Positions 29,811 to 56,100 of a DNA stretch of 64,000 bases are shown piece by piece (positions within the stretch are counted from its first letter, which is position 1; each line of letters opens with the position of its first letter). The notes under the pieces were generated by a model, which searched no databases, was not told the origin of the DNA, and saw nothing but the letters and a program-made list of their open reading frames with translations. The stretch is from DATBQN01 sp963755825 (GTDB lineage: Bacteria; Acidobacteriota; Thermoanaerobaculia; Multivoradales; UBA5704), in assembly GCA_963755825.1 (NCBI GenBank), contig CAVWLA010000001.1, forward strand, positions 496,001 through 560,000, given 5' to 3'. Both the position numbers and the translations under genes were made by a program.

Positions 29811-29841
29811 TCGTCAGGCGTCGTCAAGAAAAAATGACGAC
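29811..29841. promoter_or_regulatory. Candidate operator: inverted and direct TCGTCA repeats upstream of the efflux operon
   Basis: TCGTCA occurs at 29811-29816 and 29821-29826, and its complement TGACGA at 29835-29840. The last two extend to a perfect 7-bp inverted repeat, GTCGTCA-AGAAAAAA-TGACGAC. It lies about 20-50 bases upstream of the TolC-like start codon, a usual place for a repressor site. No regulator gene is adjacent. Confidence 0.5.
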
Positions 29842-30019
29842 GTCTTCATTAAGGCCTCATCAAAAACGGCATGGTTGACGGCGTGCGCGCCGCGGCGGGG
29901 GCCGCGGCGTGGTCCAGGTGGTCCATCGAGGATAGTCTTCTGGCATCTGAGATGCCTCCCAGCTCTTTTCGTTGCAGAGCGCCCCTTTCGAGCCCGCCTG
30001 ATGTCGGAGCCGACCGCGA

Positions 30020-30772
30020 ATGCCAATAGAAGTCGGACAGGTGGAAGCGATCTACCGCTACCCCGTGAAGTCGATGGCCGGCGAACGGCTCGCGGCCGCC
30101 GACCTCGGCTGGTATGGGCTCGAAGGCGACAGGCGCCTGGCCTTTCGGCGCATCGATGACCGCAGCGGGATGCCGTGGCTCACGGCGAGCCGGCTCTCCG
30201 ACCTGGTCCTGTTCGCTCCGCAGTGCCGTGGCGACGGTGCCCGCGGCGACCTTCCGACGCATGTGCGCACACCGGATGGCGAAGAGATGCCTGTCTTCGG
30301 GGAGGAGCTGGCCCGGGAGGTCGGACGTCGGTTCGGGGCTCCTGTGCAGATGATGCAGCTCCGTCATGGCATCTTCGACGAAGCGAGCATCTCCGTGATC
30401 GCCTCCGAGACGGTGGGCGAGATCGGACGGCTCGCAGGGCGGAGCCTGGACGTGCGCCGATTTCGCCCCAACGTCGTCGTCCGGCTGCTGCGGCCGGCTC
30501 CCTTCCAGGAGGACGAGTGGGTGGGCGGTGCGCTCTCCTTCGGCGGAGGAGACGACGCTCCCGCCGTCGCCGTCACCATGCGCGACCTCCGCTGCTCGAT
30601 GGTGAACCTCGATCCCGACTCGGCAGGCTCGGCGCCGGAGGTGATGAAGGCGATCGTGCGCGTCAACCAGAACCATGCGGGGATCTACGGCACGGTCACC
30701 CGCGTCGGGCGGCTGGCGGTCGGCCAGACCGTGCTTCTCCGCACGGCGAGCGAGACGAGGGGAGGCGGGTGA
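30020..30772 (+). CDS. MOSC-domain protein (YcbX-like)
   Basis: The 250-residue product combines an N-terminal MOSC beta-barrel domain (about 5-100, with IYRYPVKSMAGE and GLEGDRRLAF) and a C-terminal MOSC domain. The latter has the FRPNVVVR segment and the conserved cysteine in MRDLRCSMVNLDP that can bind sulfur or molybdenum cofactor. YcbX and mARC relatives reduce N-hydroxylated compounds with a molybdenum cofactor, but no partner reductase or ferredoxin domain is fused here, so the role is inferred only from the family. The gene is divergent from the efflux operon, and the 227 bases between hold the operator-like repeat. Confidence 0.88.
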   Translation: MPIEVGQVEAIYRYPVKSMAGERLAAADLGWYGLEGDRRLAFRRIDDRSGMPWLTASRLSDLVLFAPQCRGDGARGDLPTHVRTPDGEEMPVFGEELAREVGRRFGAPVQMMQLRHGIFDEASISVIASETVGEIGRLAGRSLDVRRFRPNVVVRLLRPAPFQEDEWVGGALSFGGGDDAPAVAVTMRDLRCSMVNLDPDSAGSAPEVMKAIVRVNQNHAGIYGTVTRVGRLAVGQTVLLRTASETRGGG

Positions 30773-30840
30773 TCGAGACGACGGCCCGATCGCCGATCGA
30801 GGCCGGCTCCGGCGAGCCCGGCCGGCGGAGCTTCCCTCCA

Positions 30841-30881
30841 CCGATCAGCTAGCTTCCAGCGACTGCAGGACCTCCTCCGCG
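30841..30881. repeat. Direct repeat, left copy: isolated remnant of the NRPS 3' end
   Basis: These 41 bases match 33804-33844 with one mismatch (C30871 versus T33834), and weaker similarity continues after a two-base indel. Read on the minus strand this copy encodes SAEEVLQSLEAS-stop, the same C-terminus as the real NRPS gene (AEEILQSLEAS). It lies in the 299-base gap between the MOSC gene and the response regulator; the rest of that gap shows nothing recognisable. Confidence 0.9.
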
Positions 30882-31071
30882 GAGGGTCGTCGGCCGGACG
30901 ACAGTCGGCGCGAAGTTATTTCGAGCTCATCTCAAACTTTCAACGATGGCTGCGTGGCTGATCCCGCAGTAGATTCGCATCGACCATGCCAGGCCGGACG
31001 GCGCCTCACCTCGACCTCTCCTTTCGGCGCTCGCTCGGCGGTTCTTCTCGCTGGCGGATCGGGGGACCTGC

Positions 31072-31464
31072 TTGAGCGGAAATCTAGTCCTCGTCGTCGA
31101 CGACAATCGGGTCAATCTGAAGCTCTTCAAAGAGCTCATCGCATGCGAAGGCTACGACGTCGACACCGCCGAAGACGCCGGGGAGGCGCTCGACCAGATC
31201 GAGCTGCGACGCCCGAGCCTGATCTTGATGGACATTCAGATGCCCGGCATGGACGGCCTCGCCCTGACCCGCCGCCTGAAAGCGGACCCGGAGACGCGCG
31301 ACATCCTCATCGTGGCGCTGACCGCCAATGCCATGAAGGGCGACGAGGAAAAGGCTCGCGCCGCCGGCTGTGACGGCTACATCACGAAGCCGATCGACAC
31401 GCGTAGCTTTGGACTCGAGATCGCACGCTGGCTCGCTTCCGCGCCAGCCGAGCCCACAGCGTGA
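31072..31464 (+). CDS. Single-domain response regulator (DivK/CheY-like)
   Basis: The 130-residue protein is one receiver domain without an output domain. Asp10/Asp11 form the acidic pocket (LVLVVDDNRVN), and Asp54 in LILMDIQMPGMDG is the phosphorylation site. The switch Thr is in VALTANAMKG and Lys106 in GYITKPID. The start is TTG at 31072, with a weak GGGGA upstream. The stop overlaps the GTG of the hybrid kinase (GTGA), so the two are coupled and the regulator is probably a phosphotransfer partner of that kinase. No DNA-binding domain means it must act through another protein. Confidence 0.92.
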   Translation: MSGNLVLVVDDNRVNLKLFKELIACEGYDVDTAEDAGEALDQIELRRPSLILMDIQMPGMDGLALTRRLKADPETRDILIVALTANAMKGDEEKARAAGCDGYITKPIDTRSFGLEIARWLASAPAEPTA

Positions 31465-33807
31465 CCCGGAAACTCGCCCGCGGGACCCGGTTCCGCGATG
31501 TTTCGCTGGCGGTCAAGGGACTGTTGGCGCTCTGTGTCCCGCTCGCGGCCCTGATCCTCGCTTTCTCCCTGGTGCTCTGGGTCGAGAGCCGGAGCCAGAC
31601 TGCCGCCAGGTGGGTGGATCACACTCACGAAGCGGAGAAGCGAATCCTGGAGGTCAGCCTCGCCTCGGTCGATGCCGAAGCCGGAGTGCGCGGCTTCGCC
31701 TTGACCGGCTGGTCCCCATCGTTGTCATCCTTCTTCCAGGGTCGAGCGGCCATGCAAGCGGATCTCGACCTGCTGGAGAGGACCGTCCGCGACAATCCTG
31801 TCCAGTTGAGATACATGGCGCGCTTCCGATCGGTGATCGAAAAACGATTCGCGATCCTCATGACCGTTCTCGACGCCGCGCGCCGGAGAGAGCGCCTCGA
31901 CCCGGAGCTGCTCGCGAAGAGCCGATCGGTCGGAGAGGAGCTGAGGAACGTCTCGCGGGCGATGATCGCCGAGGAGGAGCGCCTCCTCGCCATCAGAACG
32001 GCCGCCCGCAACCGGGCGTATCGGAGCGAGATCGCCGTGGCGATGGCCGCCCTCGCCTTGGGTCTCCTGGGCAGCGCGATCGCCCATCGGGTCCTCGTGG
32101 CCGGCATCGTGACGCGGGTGGAAGCCGTGCGCGAGCATGCCGTCCGGTTGGCCGAGCGGACCGACCTCGAATCGACCGACACTTCGGACGACGAGATCGG
32201 GCAACTCGATCGCTCGCTCCTCAAGACGGCGCAACTGCTGACCGAGCGGGAGGCGACGCTCCGCCGCATCGCCGGCGAGCTCGAGTCGGCCAACCAGCAC
32301 TTGGTGCTGCAGACGGAAGAAGCCGAGCACGCGAACCGCCAGAAGAGCGAGTTTCTGGCCAACATGTCCCACGAGCTGCGAACCCCCCTGAACGCCATCC
32401 TCGGCTTTGGCGAGCTCCTCTTCGACGGCAAGCGAGGAGCTCTTACCGAGTCCCAGCTGGATCTCATGGGCGAGATCGTGACGAGCGGTCGCCACCTGCT
32501 CGCCGTGATCAACAGCATCCTCGATCTCGCCAAGGTCGAATCCGGGAACATGGAGTTCTTTCCCGCGCGGACCGACCTCCACCAGACCCTCGCGGAGGTC
32601 GCCGGCGTCCTACGAGAGGTCGCGGCACGCAAGCGCATCCGTGTCGAGACCTCCATCGATCCCCTGGCGCGCTTCGTCGTCACCGATCCGGGCAAGCTCA
32701 AACAGGTCCTCTACAACTACCTCTCGAATGCCATCAAGTTCACGCCGCCCGAAGGCAGGGTCCAGCTGCGCTCCGTGCACGCCGCGGATGGCAGCTTTCG
32801 CGTCGAGGTCGAGGACAACGGGCCCGGTATCGCCGCAGACCAGGTCGGCCGGCTCTTCACACCGTTCTCTCAGCTCGGCGACACGCCCCGCGAAGGCGGC
32901 ACCGGGCTCGGACTGGCACTGACCAAGCGGATCGTCGAGGCCCAAGGCGGCACGGTCGGCATGCGCGCGGCGGGCACCCGGGGATCGCTCTTCTTCGCCG
33001 CCCTGCCCAGCTTGGCCGAGCCCGCCGTTCCTCCAGAGGAGCTCGCTCCCCAACCGCTGGTCTCTCGCTCGGGCCGACCTCTCGTCCTGGTCGTCGACGA
33101 CGATGCTGTCGACCGCGGCTGGCTCGACGAGACCCTGCGCGCCGCGGGATATGCCACGGAGACCGCCGCCAGCGCGGCGGAGGCTCTCGACAAGGGGAGC
33201 GCCTGCCGCTTCGATGCCGTCCTTCTCGACCTCCTCTTGGGCGATGGGATCGGATGGCAGGTGGTCACGGCCTTGCGCCAAGGCGGGCCGAACCGAAAGA
33301 CACCGATTCTCGTGGTCAGCGTCGTGCGGGAAAGGGACGCTGCCGCCATCTCGGAGATCGAGGACTACCTGGTCAAGCCTGTCGAACCCGGAGACCTGCT
33401 CGCAGCCCTGTCTCGACAGGGTGTGCCGCCAGTCTTCGGCCAGAGCGTTCTCGTCGTCGACGACGACCCCTCCGTGCTGACGATCATGGATACCGCCCTG
33501 CGTGAATCGGGTTACGACCCGGTGCTTCGAGACGACATCGCGAGCGCCTTGGCCGCGGTGGTCGAGAGCCCACCGGCGGCGGTCATCCTCGACCTCCAGC
33601 TGCCCGGTGGAGACGGGTTCGAGTTCCTCCTGCGCTTTCGAGAGATGGCCACGGGCCGACGAACGCCCGTCCTCGTCTTCACCAACCGAGACCTCACCGC
33701 CGACGACCGGGGCCGCCTCCGCGGGGCCGTGGAGCGCCTGGTTCACAAGAGCGAGGGCGGGACCCCTGCTCTCATGGCCGAGTTGGCTTCGCTCGTACAG
33801 CTCCCGA

Positions 33808-33815
<8 letters not shown>
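31461..33815 (+). CDS. CHASE3-HAMP hybrid histidine kinase with two receiver domains
   Basis: This is a membrane sensor kinase. The 784 residues run: TM1 (about 19-40), a periplasmic CHASE3-like four-helix domain (about 45-185, with the typical DAEAGVRGFALTG), TM2 (about 190-214), HAMP (about 215-265), and a coiled coil. Then come the HisKA domain with phospho-His304 in HELRTPLN and the HATPase domain (NAIKFTPP, DNGPGIAAD, GTGLGLAL). Receiver 1 is at about 540-650 (Asp590, Lys639) and receiver 2 at about 662-775 (Asp711, Lys763). Both receivers keep their key residues. There is no Hpt domain, so phosphate could pass to the upstream stand-alone regulator. The stop lies inside the right-hand direct repeat and overlaps the convergent NRPS gene by eight bases. 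Confidence 0.92.
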
Positions 33816-50073
<16,258 letters not shown>

Positions 50074-50096
50074 CTGTGATCGGGTGACGGCCGGCC

Positions 50097-53000
50097 TCAG
50101 CCGAGGTAGCTCGCGGCCAGACGCTCCGCCTCGTCTTCGGGGAGCTCGACGAGCCTGGCGACGAGCGCCTCCTCGATGGCGGCGCTCAGCCCGGAGAGGG
50201 TGGGGCTCTCGAAGAGCATCCGCACCGGCAGGTCGACCGGGAAGTGCTCGCGGAGGCGAGACATGACCTGGAGGGCGATCAGCGAGTCGCCTCCCAGGTC
50301 GAAGAAGCGGTCGCCGCGGCGGACGACCTGCACGCCCAAGGTCTCCCGCCAGATGGCGGCGATCCGGTTGAGGATGGGCTCGTCGCCGAGATCCTCCGCG
50401 GTCATCTCCGCGGGCGCCGCGGGCTGGGCGGGCTCCGTCGCCGCCGGAACCCCGGGCGCCGCCGTCCGCGGGCCGGAGGCGGCGAGGTCGACCCAGTGCC
50501 GCTGCCGCTCGAAGGGATAGGTGGGCAGCGGCACGCGGCGGCGCCGCTCGCCGTGCAGCGCCGGCCAATCGATCGCCGCACCCGCCATCCAGAGGCGGCC
50601 GGCGGTGGCGAGCAGGTCGGCCGGCTCCGGCCGATCGAGGCCGCCCTCGCCATGGCCTGTGTCGAGATGCCCGGGCTCGAAGCTGGCGAAGGCGAGAGTC
50701 TGGCGGCCTTCCGCCGGGGGCAGCCGCCGCGCCAGGCGGGTCAGCACCCGGCCCGGCCCCACCTCGAGGAGGACGCGGCCGGGCAGGGCGACGAGCGCCG
50801 CCAAGCCGTCGGTGAAGCGGACCGTGCGGCGCAGGTGCTGGGCCCAGTAGGCCGGATCGGTCGCCTCCTCGGCGGTCGCCCACCCTCCGGTCACGTTGGA
50901 GAGGTAGGGGATCTGCGGCGGGCTGAGCGCGATGCCGCGAACCAGCCGGGTGAAGGGCTCGATCAGCGCTTCCATGTGCCGGGAGTGGAAGGCGCGGGAG
51001 GTGGGCAGGCGGCGGCCCTCGACGCCGCTCGCGGCGAGCTCGGCGATCAGCGCCTCGACGGCCGCGACCGGGCCGGAGACCACGCACTGCGCGGGGCCGT
51101 TGACCGCCGCCAGCGAGAGCTCGCTGCCGAGCCGGGGGACCACCTCGCTCTCGGCGAGCGGCAGCGCCGCCATGGCGCCCTCCGGGAGCCCCTGCATGAG
51201 CCGCCCGCGCGCGGCGACCAGCTCCAGGGCGCCGTCGAGCGAGAGCACCCCGGCGAGGTGGGCGGCGACGATCTCGCCGAGGCTGTGGCCGAGCATCGCC
51301 TGCGGCCGGACCCCCCAGGAGATCCACAGCCTGGCGAGGGCGGTCTCGAGGGTGAAGAGCGCCGGCTGCGCCGCGGCGGTGTCGCGGAGCGGGTGCTCGC
51401 CCGGCGGAGCTTCCCGGTCGCCTCCCGGTGGCCAGAGGAGTTGCCGCAGATCCTCGCCGAGATGGGGCTGGAGGATCTCGGCGGAGCGGTCCACCGCCAG
51501 CCGGAAGACGGGCTCGGTCCGGTAGAGCTCGCGCCCGAGGGCCGTGGGCTCGCCGGCCTGGCCAGGAAAGAGGAAGGCGACGGCCGGCGTGCAGTCGAGC
51601 GGCCGGCCGGCGAGAAGCCGGTCGCCGCCGGCGAGGGCGGCGCGCGCCTCCTCGCGGGAGCTGGCGACCAGGGCCTGGCGCCAGCCGTGCGCCCGGCGGC
51701 CGGCGCCGAGGGTGTAGGCAACGTCGGCCAGCTCCTGCCCCGGCGCGTCGCTGAGGTGGTCGGCGAGGCGGGAGCCGGCGGCGGCGAGGGCCGTCTCGGT
51801 CTGTGCGGAGAGCACCAGCAGCTGCCACGGCCGCCCGGCGATGGCGGCCTGCCGCGGCGGCGGCGCCTCCTCGACGAGGACGTGGGCGTTGGTGCCGCCG
51901 ACGCCGAAGGAGCTCACCCCGGCGAGCCGCGGGCTGTCGCCCTCCCAGGGGCGCAGCCGGTCGTTGACGTAGAAGGGGCTGGCGGCGAAGTCGATGCGCG
52001 GGTTCGGCCGCTCGAAGTGCAGGCTGGGAGGGATCTGCCGGTGCTCGAGGGCGAGCACGGTCTTGATCAGGCCGGCGACGCCCGAGGCGCTGTCGGTGTG
52101 GCCGAGGTTGCCCTTGATCGAGCCGATGGGGCAGAAGCAGCGGCGGGCGGTCGAGGCGCGGAAGGCGCGGGTGAGGGCGGCGATCTCGATGGGGTCGCCG
52201 AGCGAGGTTCCGGTGCCGTGGGCCTCGACGTAGCCGATCGCCTCCGGATGCACCCCGGCGAGGGCGAGCGCCCGCAGGATGACCTCCGTCTGCCCGTCGA
52301 CGCTGGGGGCGGTGAAGCCCACCTTGAGCGCGCCGTCGTTGTTGACCGCCGACCCCTTGAGGACGGCGCGAATGCTGTCGCCGTCGGCGACCGCGTCGGA
52401 GAGCCGCTTCAGGACCACCACCCCCGCACCGCTGCTGAACACCGTCCCGCGGGCGGCGGCGTCGAACGGGCGGCAGTGGCCGTCCGGCGAGAGGATGCCG
52501 TCCTCCTCGAAGAGATAGCCGACCCGCTGCGGGCTGCGGATCGACACCCCACCGGCGAGCGCGATGTCGCACTCGTAGTCGAGCAAGCTCTGGCGCGCCA
52601 TGTGGACGGCGACGAGCGACGTCGAGCAGGCGCTCTGCACGGCGACGCTCGGCCCTCGCAGGTTGAGCTTGTAGGAGAGGCGCATGGCGAGGGTGTCGCG
52701 GTCGTTGGCGAGCGCCAGCTGCCAGAATTCGTTCTGCTGCACGGGCGGCAGCGCCACGATCTGCGCCAGCAGGTAGGTGCTGAGGGTCGAGCCGGCATAG
52801 ACCCCGATGCGGCCGGGAAAGGTCGAGGAGTCGACCGCCGCCTCCTCCAGCGCCTCGACGGCGCACTCGAGGAAGATGCGCTGCTGCGGATCGGTGATCG
52901 CCGCCTCGCGGGGGCTGAAGCCGAAAAAGCCGGCGTCGAAGAGGTCTTCGCCGGCGAGGACGCCGCGCGCCGCGACGTAGCGGGGGTGGGCGAGGAGAGC

Positions 53001-53198
53001 CGGGTCGACGCCAGCCGCCGCGAGCTCGGCCGGGCCGAAGAACGAGATGGTCTCGATCCCGTCGCGCAGGTTGGCCCACAGCTCTTGGAGATTCGCGGCG
53101 CCGGGAAAGCGGCCCGCCATGCCGATCACGGCGACCTCCTCGACCGGCTCGTCGGAGTCGGCGGTGTCGAAGGCCTCGCCAGCCTCTCGCACGCTCAC
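50097..53198 (-). CDS. Type I polyketide synthase module KS-AT-ACP
   Basis: This enzyme extends the growing acyl-dipeptide by one two-carbon unit. In the 1033 residues the ketosynthase covers about 20-445, with Cys191 (QSACSTSL), His327 (EAHGTGT) and His367 (GNLGHTDSASG). The acyltransferase covers about 535-855, with Ser639 in GHSLGE; the RAFH motif at 735-738 resembles the HAFH of malonyl-specific domains, so malonyl-CoA is the likely extender. The carrier protein is at about 940-1015, with Ser972 in LGGDSLIA. No ketoreductase, dehydratase or enoylreductase is present between AT and ACP, so the beta-keto group should persist unless a trans enzyme acts. The start is GTG at 53198, overlapping the NRPS-A stop (GTGA), for tight coupling. 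Confidence 0.95.
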   Translation of the reverse strand: MSVREAGEAFDTADSDEPVEEVAVIGMAGRFPGAANLQELWANLRDGIETISFFGPAELAAAGVDPALLAHPRYVAARGVLAGEDLFDAGFFGFSPREAAITDPQQRIFLECAVEALEEAAVDSSTFPGRIGVYAGSTLSTYLLAQIVALPPVQQNEFWQLALANDRDTLAMRLSYKLNLRGPSVAVQSACSTSLVAVHMARQSLLDYECDIALAGGVSIRSPQRVGYLFEEDGILSPDGHCRPFDAAARGTVFSSGAGVVVLKRLSDAVADGDSIRAVLKGSAVNNDGALKVGFTAPSVDGQTEVILRALALAGVHPEAIGYVEAHGTGTSLGDPIEIAALTRAFRASTARRCFCPIGSIKGNLGHTDSASGVAGLIKTVLALEHRQIPPSLHFERPNPRIDFAASPFYVNDRLRPWEGDSPRLAGVSSFGVGGTNAHVLVEEAPPPRQAAIAGRPWQLLVLSAQTETALAAAGSRLADHLSDAPGQELADVAYTLGAGRRAHGWRQALVASSREEARAALAGGDRLLAGRPLDCTPAVAFLFPGQAGEPTALGRELYRTEPVFRLAVDRSAEILQPHLGEDLRQLLWPPGGDREAPPGEHPLRDTAAAQPALFTLETALARLWISWGVRPQAMLGHSLGEIVAAHLAGVLSLDGALELVAARGRLMQGLPEGAMAALPLAESEVVPRLGSELSLAAVNGPAQCVVSGPVAAVEALIAELAASGVEGRRLPTSRAFHSRHMEALIEPFTRLVRGIALSPPQIPYLSNVTGGWATAEEATDPAYWAQHLRRTVRFTDGLAALVALPGRVLLEVGPGRVLTRLARRLPPAEGRQTLAFASFEPGHLDTGHGEGGLDRPEPADLLATAGRLWMAGAAIDWPALHGERRRRVPLPTYPFERQRHWVDLAASGPRTAAPGVPAATEPAQPAAPAEMTAEDLGDEPILNRIAAIWRETLGVQVVRRGDRFFDLGGDSLIALQVMSRLREHFPVDLPVRMLFESPTLSGLSAAIEEALVARLVELPEDEAERLAASYLG

Positions 53199-56100
53199 TC
53201 GCGGCTCCTCGGCTCGACCAGCTCCTGGACCACGGCCGGCGGGCCGGCCGACGGATTGCGCTGGCGGGCGAGAGCCTTTCGGCGGCGCTGGATCGCCCGC
53301 GACTCCTGGTGCGCCTGGTCGATGCGGCCGGAGAGATCGGGCGCCTGCGGCTCGCCGGCGCTCAGCCGGCCGGCGAGGGCGTGGACGGTCGGGTGCTGGA
53401 AGAGGTCGAGCAGGGGCAGGTCGATCTGCAGCCGCTCGCGGAGCTTGCCGTGCACTTCGGCGGCGAGCAGGGAGTGGCCGCCGAGATCGAAGAAGTTGTC
53501 GTGGATGCCGATGCGCTCGACCCCGAGCACCTGCCGCCAGACCTCGGCGATGAGCAGCTCGTTGGCGCTCTCCGGCGAGACATAGGCGGCCGCCGAGCGG
53601 TCGTCGCCCGGCTGGGGGAGCCGGGCGCGGTCCACCTTCTCGTTGGGTCCCAGGGGCAGGGCGGGGAGCGCCACGAAGGTTCTCGGCACCATCGGCTCCG
53701 GCAGCCGCGCCGCCAGGTACGAGCGCAGCTCGGCGGCCGGGATCTCGGCGCCGTTGCGCTCCACCACATAGGCGACCAGGCGCAGGCCGGCGGCCTCGCG
53801 GCTCTCGCGGCGGGCGACGACCACCGCCTGGCGCACCGCCGGATGAGTGAGGAGGCAGGCTTCGATCTCTCCCAGCTCGATGCGGAAGCCGCGCACCTTG
53901 ACCTGGTGATCGAGCCGGCCGAGGAACTCGATGGCGCCGTCGGCGCGACGGCGCGCCAGATCGCCGGTGGCGTAGAGCCGGCGTCCGGCGCCGCCCCAGG
54001 GGTCGGGGACGAAGAGCTCGGCGGTCAGCTCAGGCCGCCCCAGGTAGCCGCGGGCGACCCCCATGCCCCCGATGTGGAGGTGGCCGGGCACTCCCAGCGG
54101 CACCGGCCGGAAGCGGCGGTCGAGCAGGTGGATCTGCGCGTTGTCGATGGGCCGGCCGATCGGCACCGCCGCGCCGGCGGACGCCGGCCGCGGCTCGCAG
54201 GCCCAATGCGCGGCGTCGATCGAGCACTCGGTGGGGCCGTAGAGGTTGTGCAGCTCGGCGCCGGATCTCTGGTGGAAGCGCTCGCAGAGCGGGGCGGAGA
54301 GCGCCTCGCTGCCGCAGAGGACACGCCGCAGGCTGGTGCACGCCGCCATCGCGGGATCTTCGAGGAAGACCGCGAGCATCGACGGCACGACCTGCAGCAC
54401 GGTCGCTCCGGTGCGAGTGACGAGCCGCGCCAGGTAGCCCACGTCGAGCTCGCCGCGCGGGCGGGCGAGCTCGATGCGGGCGCCGTTGGCGAGCGGCAGG
54501 AAGAGCTCCCACAGCGAGGCGTCGAAGCTCAGCGCGGTCTTCAACACGACGCTGTCGGTGGGTCCGACCGGCAACCGGCGCTGCGCCCAGAGGAGGTGGT
54601 CGACGATCGAGCGATGGGAGATCTGAACGCCCTTCGGCACCCCGGTCGAGCCCGAGGTATAGATCGCGTAGGCGAGATTGTCGGGCAGCACGGCGGCTGT
54701 GGCGATGTCGCGGCGGAAGGGCTTGGAGCGCTCGGCGGGGAGCTCGATCTCGCGCGGCGAGACTCCGCCGTCCGCGCCCAGGGAGAGCACAACTGCGCCT
54801 CCCTCCGGCAGGCGGCCGCGCAGCCGCTCCTGGGTGATGAGGACGGGGGCTCGCGCGTCCGCGAGCATGAAGGCCAGGCGATCGGCCGGATGATCGGGAT
54901 CGAGCGGCAGGTAGGCGCCGCTGGCCTTGAGCACGGCGAGGATCGCCACTACGGCCTCGGGCGAGCGCTCCATCGCGACGCCCACCAAGACCTCGGGGCC
55001 GACGCCCGATCGCCGCAGATGGAGGGCGAGCCGGTCTGCCCGGCGCTGCAGCTCGCCGTAGGTCAGCGCGCCGCTCTCCGCGTCGCTCTCCACGGATACA
55101 GCGACCGCATCCGGGGTGCGCGCGGCCTGCGCTTCGAAGAGCTCGTGGAGGCACGCGGCCGGGCGACGCTCGCTGTCGCTCGCGGTGATCGCGGTCGCGT
55201 TCCACTCGATGACGATCTGATGGCGCTCCGCGGCGCCGAGGAAGGGCAGATCGCCGATGCGGCGGTCGGGGTCCTCGATGGCGCCGGCGAAGAGCTGCAG
55301 GAGGTGCCCCGCCAAGCGTCCGGTGGTCGCCGCATCGAAGAGGTCGACGTTGTATTCGATCGCCGCCCGCAGCCCTCCCTGGTGCTCGCTCCAGTCGAGG
55401 CTGAGGTCGGACTTGGCGATGTGGCTGGGAACCGGCAAGCGCTCGACGGCGAGCCCGGAGAGCGCGAGGTCGCGGCGCGGCGCGTTCTGTAGCGCCAGCA
55501 TCGCGGCGTCGAGCGGCGGGCGGCCGAGCGAGCGGTCGACGGCCAGCTCTCCGACCAGCCGCTCGAACGGCAGCTCGGCGTGGCGGAAGGCTCCCACGCA
55601 GACCTGCCGCACCCGGCCGAGGAGCGCGCGCCAAGCCGGATCGCCGGAGAGGTCGGTGCGCAGCACGAGGGTATTGACGAAGACTCCGATCAGGTTCTCG
55701 ATCTCGGCGCGGTCGCGGTTGGCGGAGACCGTGGCGATCACCAGATCGTCCTGGCCGCTGTACGCCTGGAGGAGGGCCTGGAAGCCCGCCGCGAGGACCA
55801 TGAAGAGGGTGGAGCCGGTGGCGCGGCCGAGCTCGCGCAGACCTGTCGCCAGAGCCGGCGGCAGGTCGAGGGAGAGGATTGCCCCGCGGTAGGTCTGGAC
55901 GGCCGGCCGCGGCCGGTCGGTGGGGAGGGCGAGGACCGGCAGCGGCTCGGCGAGCTGCCGGCGCCAGTACCGCAGGTGCGCGGCCAGCAGCTCGCCTGAG
56001 ATGCGGCGGCGCTGCCCGAGAGCGAAATCGCCATATTGGAGCGGCAGCTCCGGCAGCGGCGAATGCCGTCCCTCGCGGAACGTCGCGTAGAGGTCCGCCA

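Noticed and set aside
30175..30852. Second plus-strand frame overlapping the MOSC gene and ending in the left direct repeat
   Set aside because: It overlaps the MOSC domain protein in another frame and has no domain content; its ending PPIS simply reflects the shared repeat sequence.
50074..53079. Open reading frame continuing upstream of the NRPS-B start for about 1000 codons in the same frame
   Set aside because: It runs out of frame through the PKS gene and encodes only Arg/Ala/Pro-rich sequence with no domain motifs. The NRPS domains begin right after the ATG at 50073.
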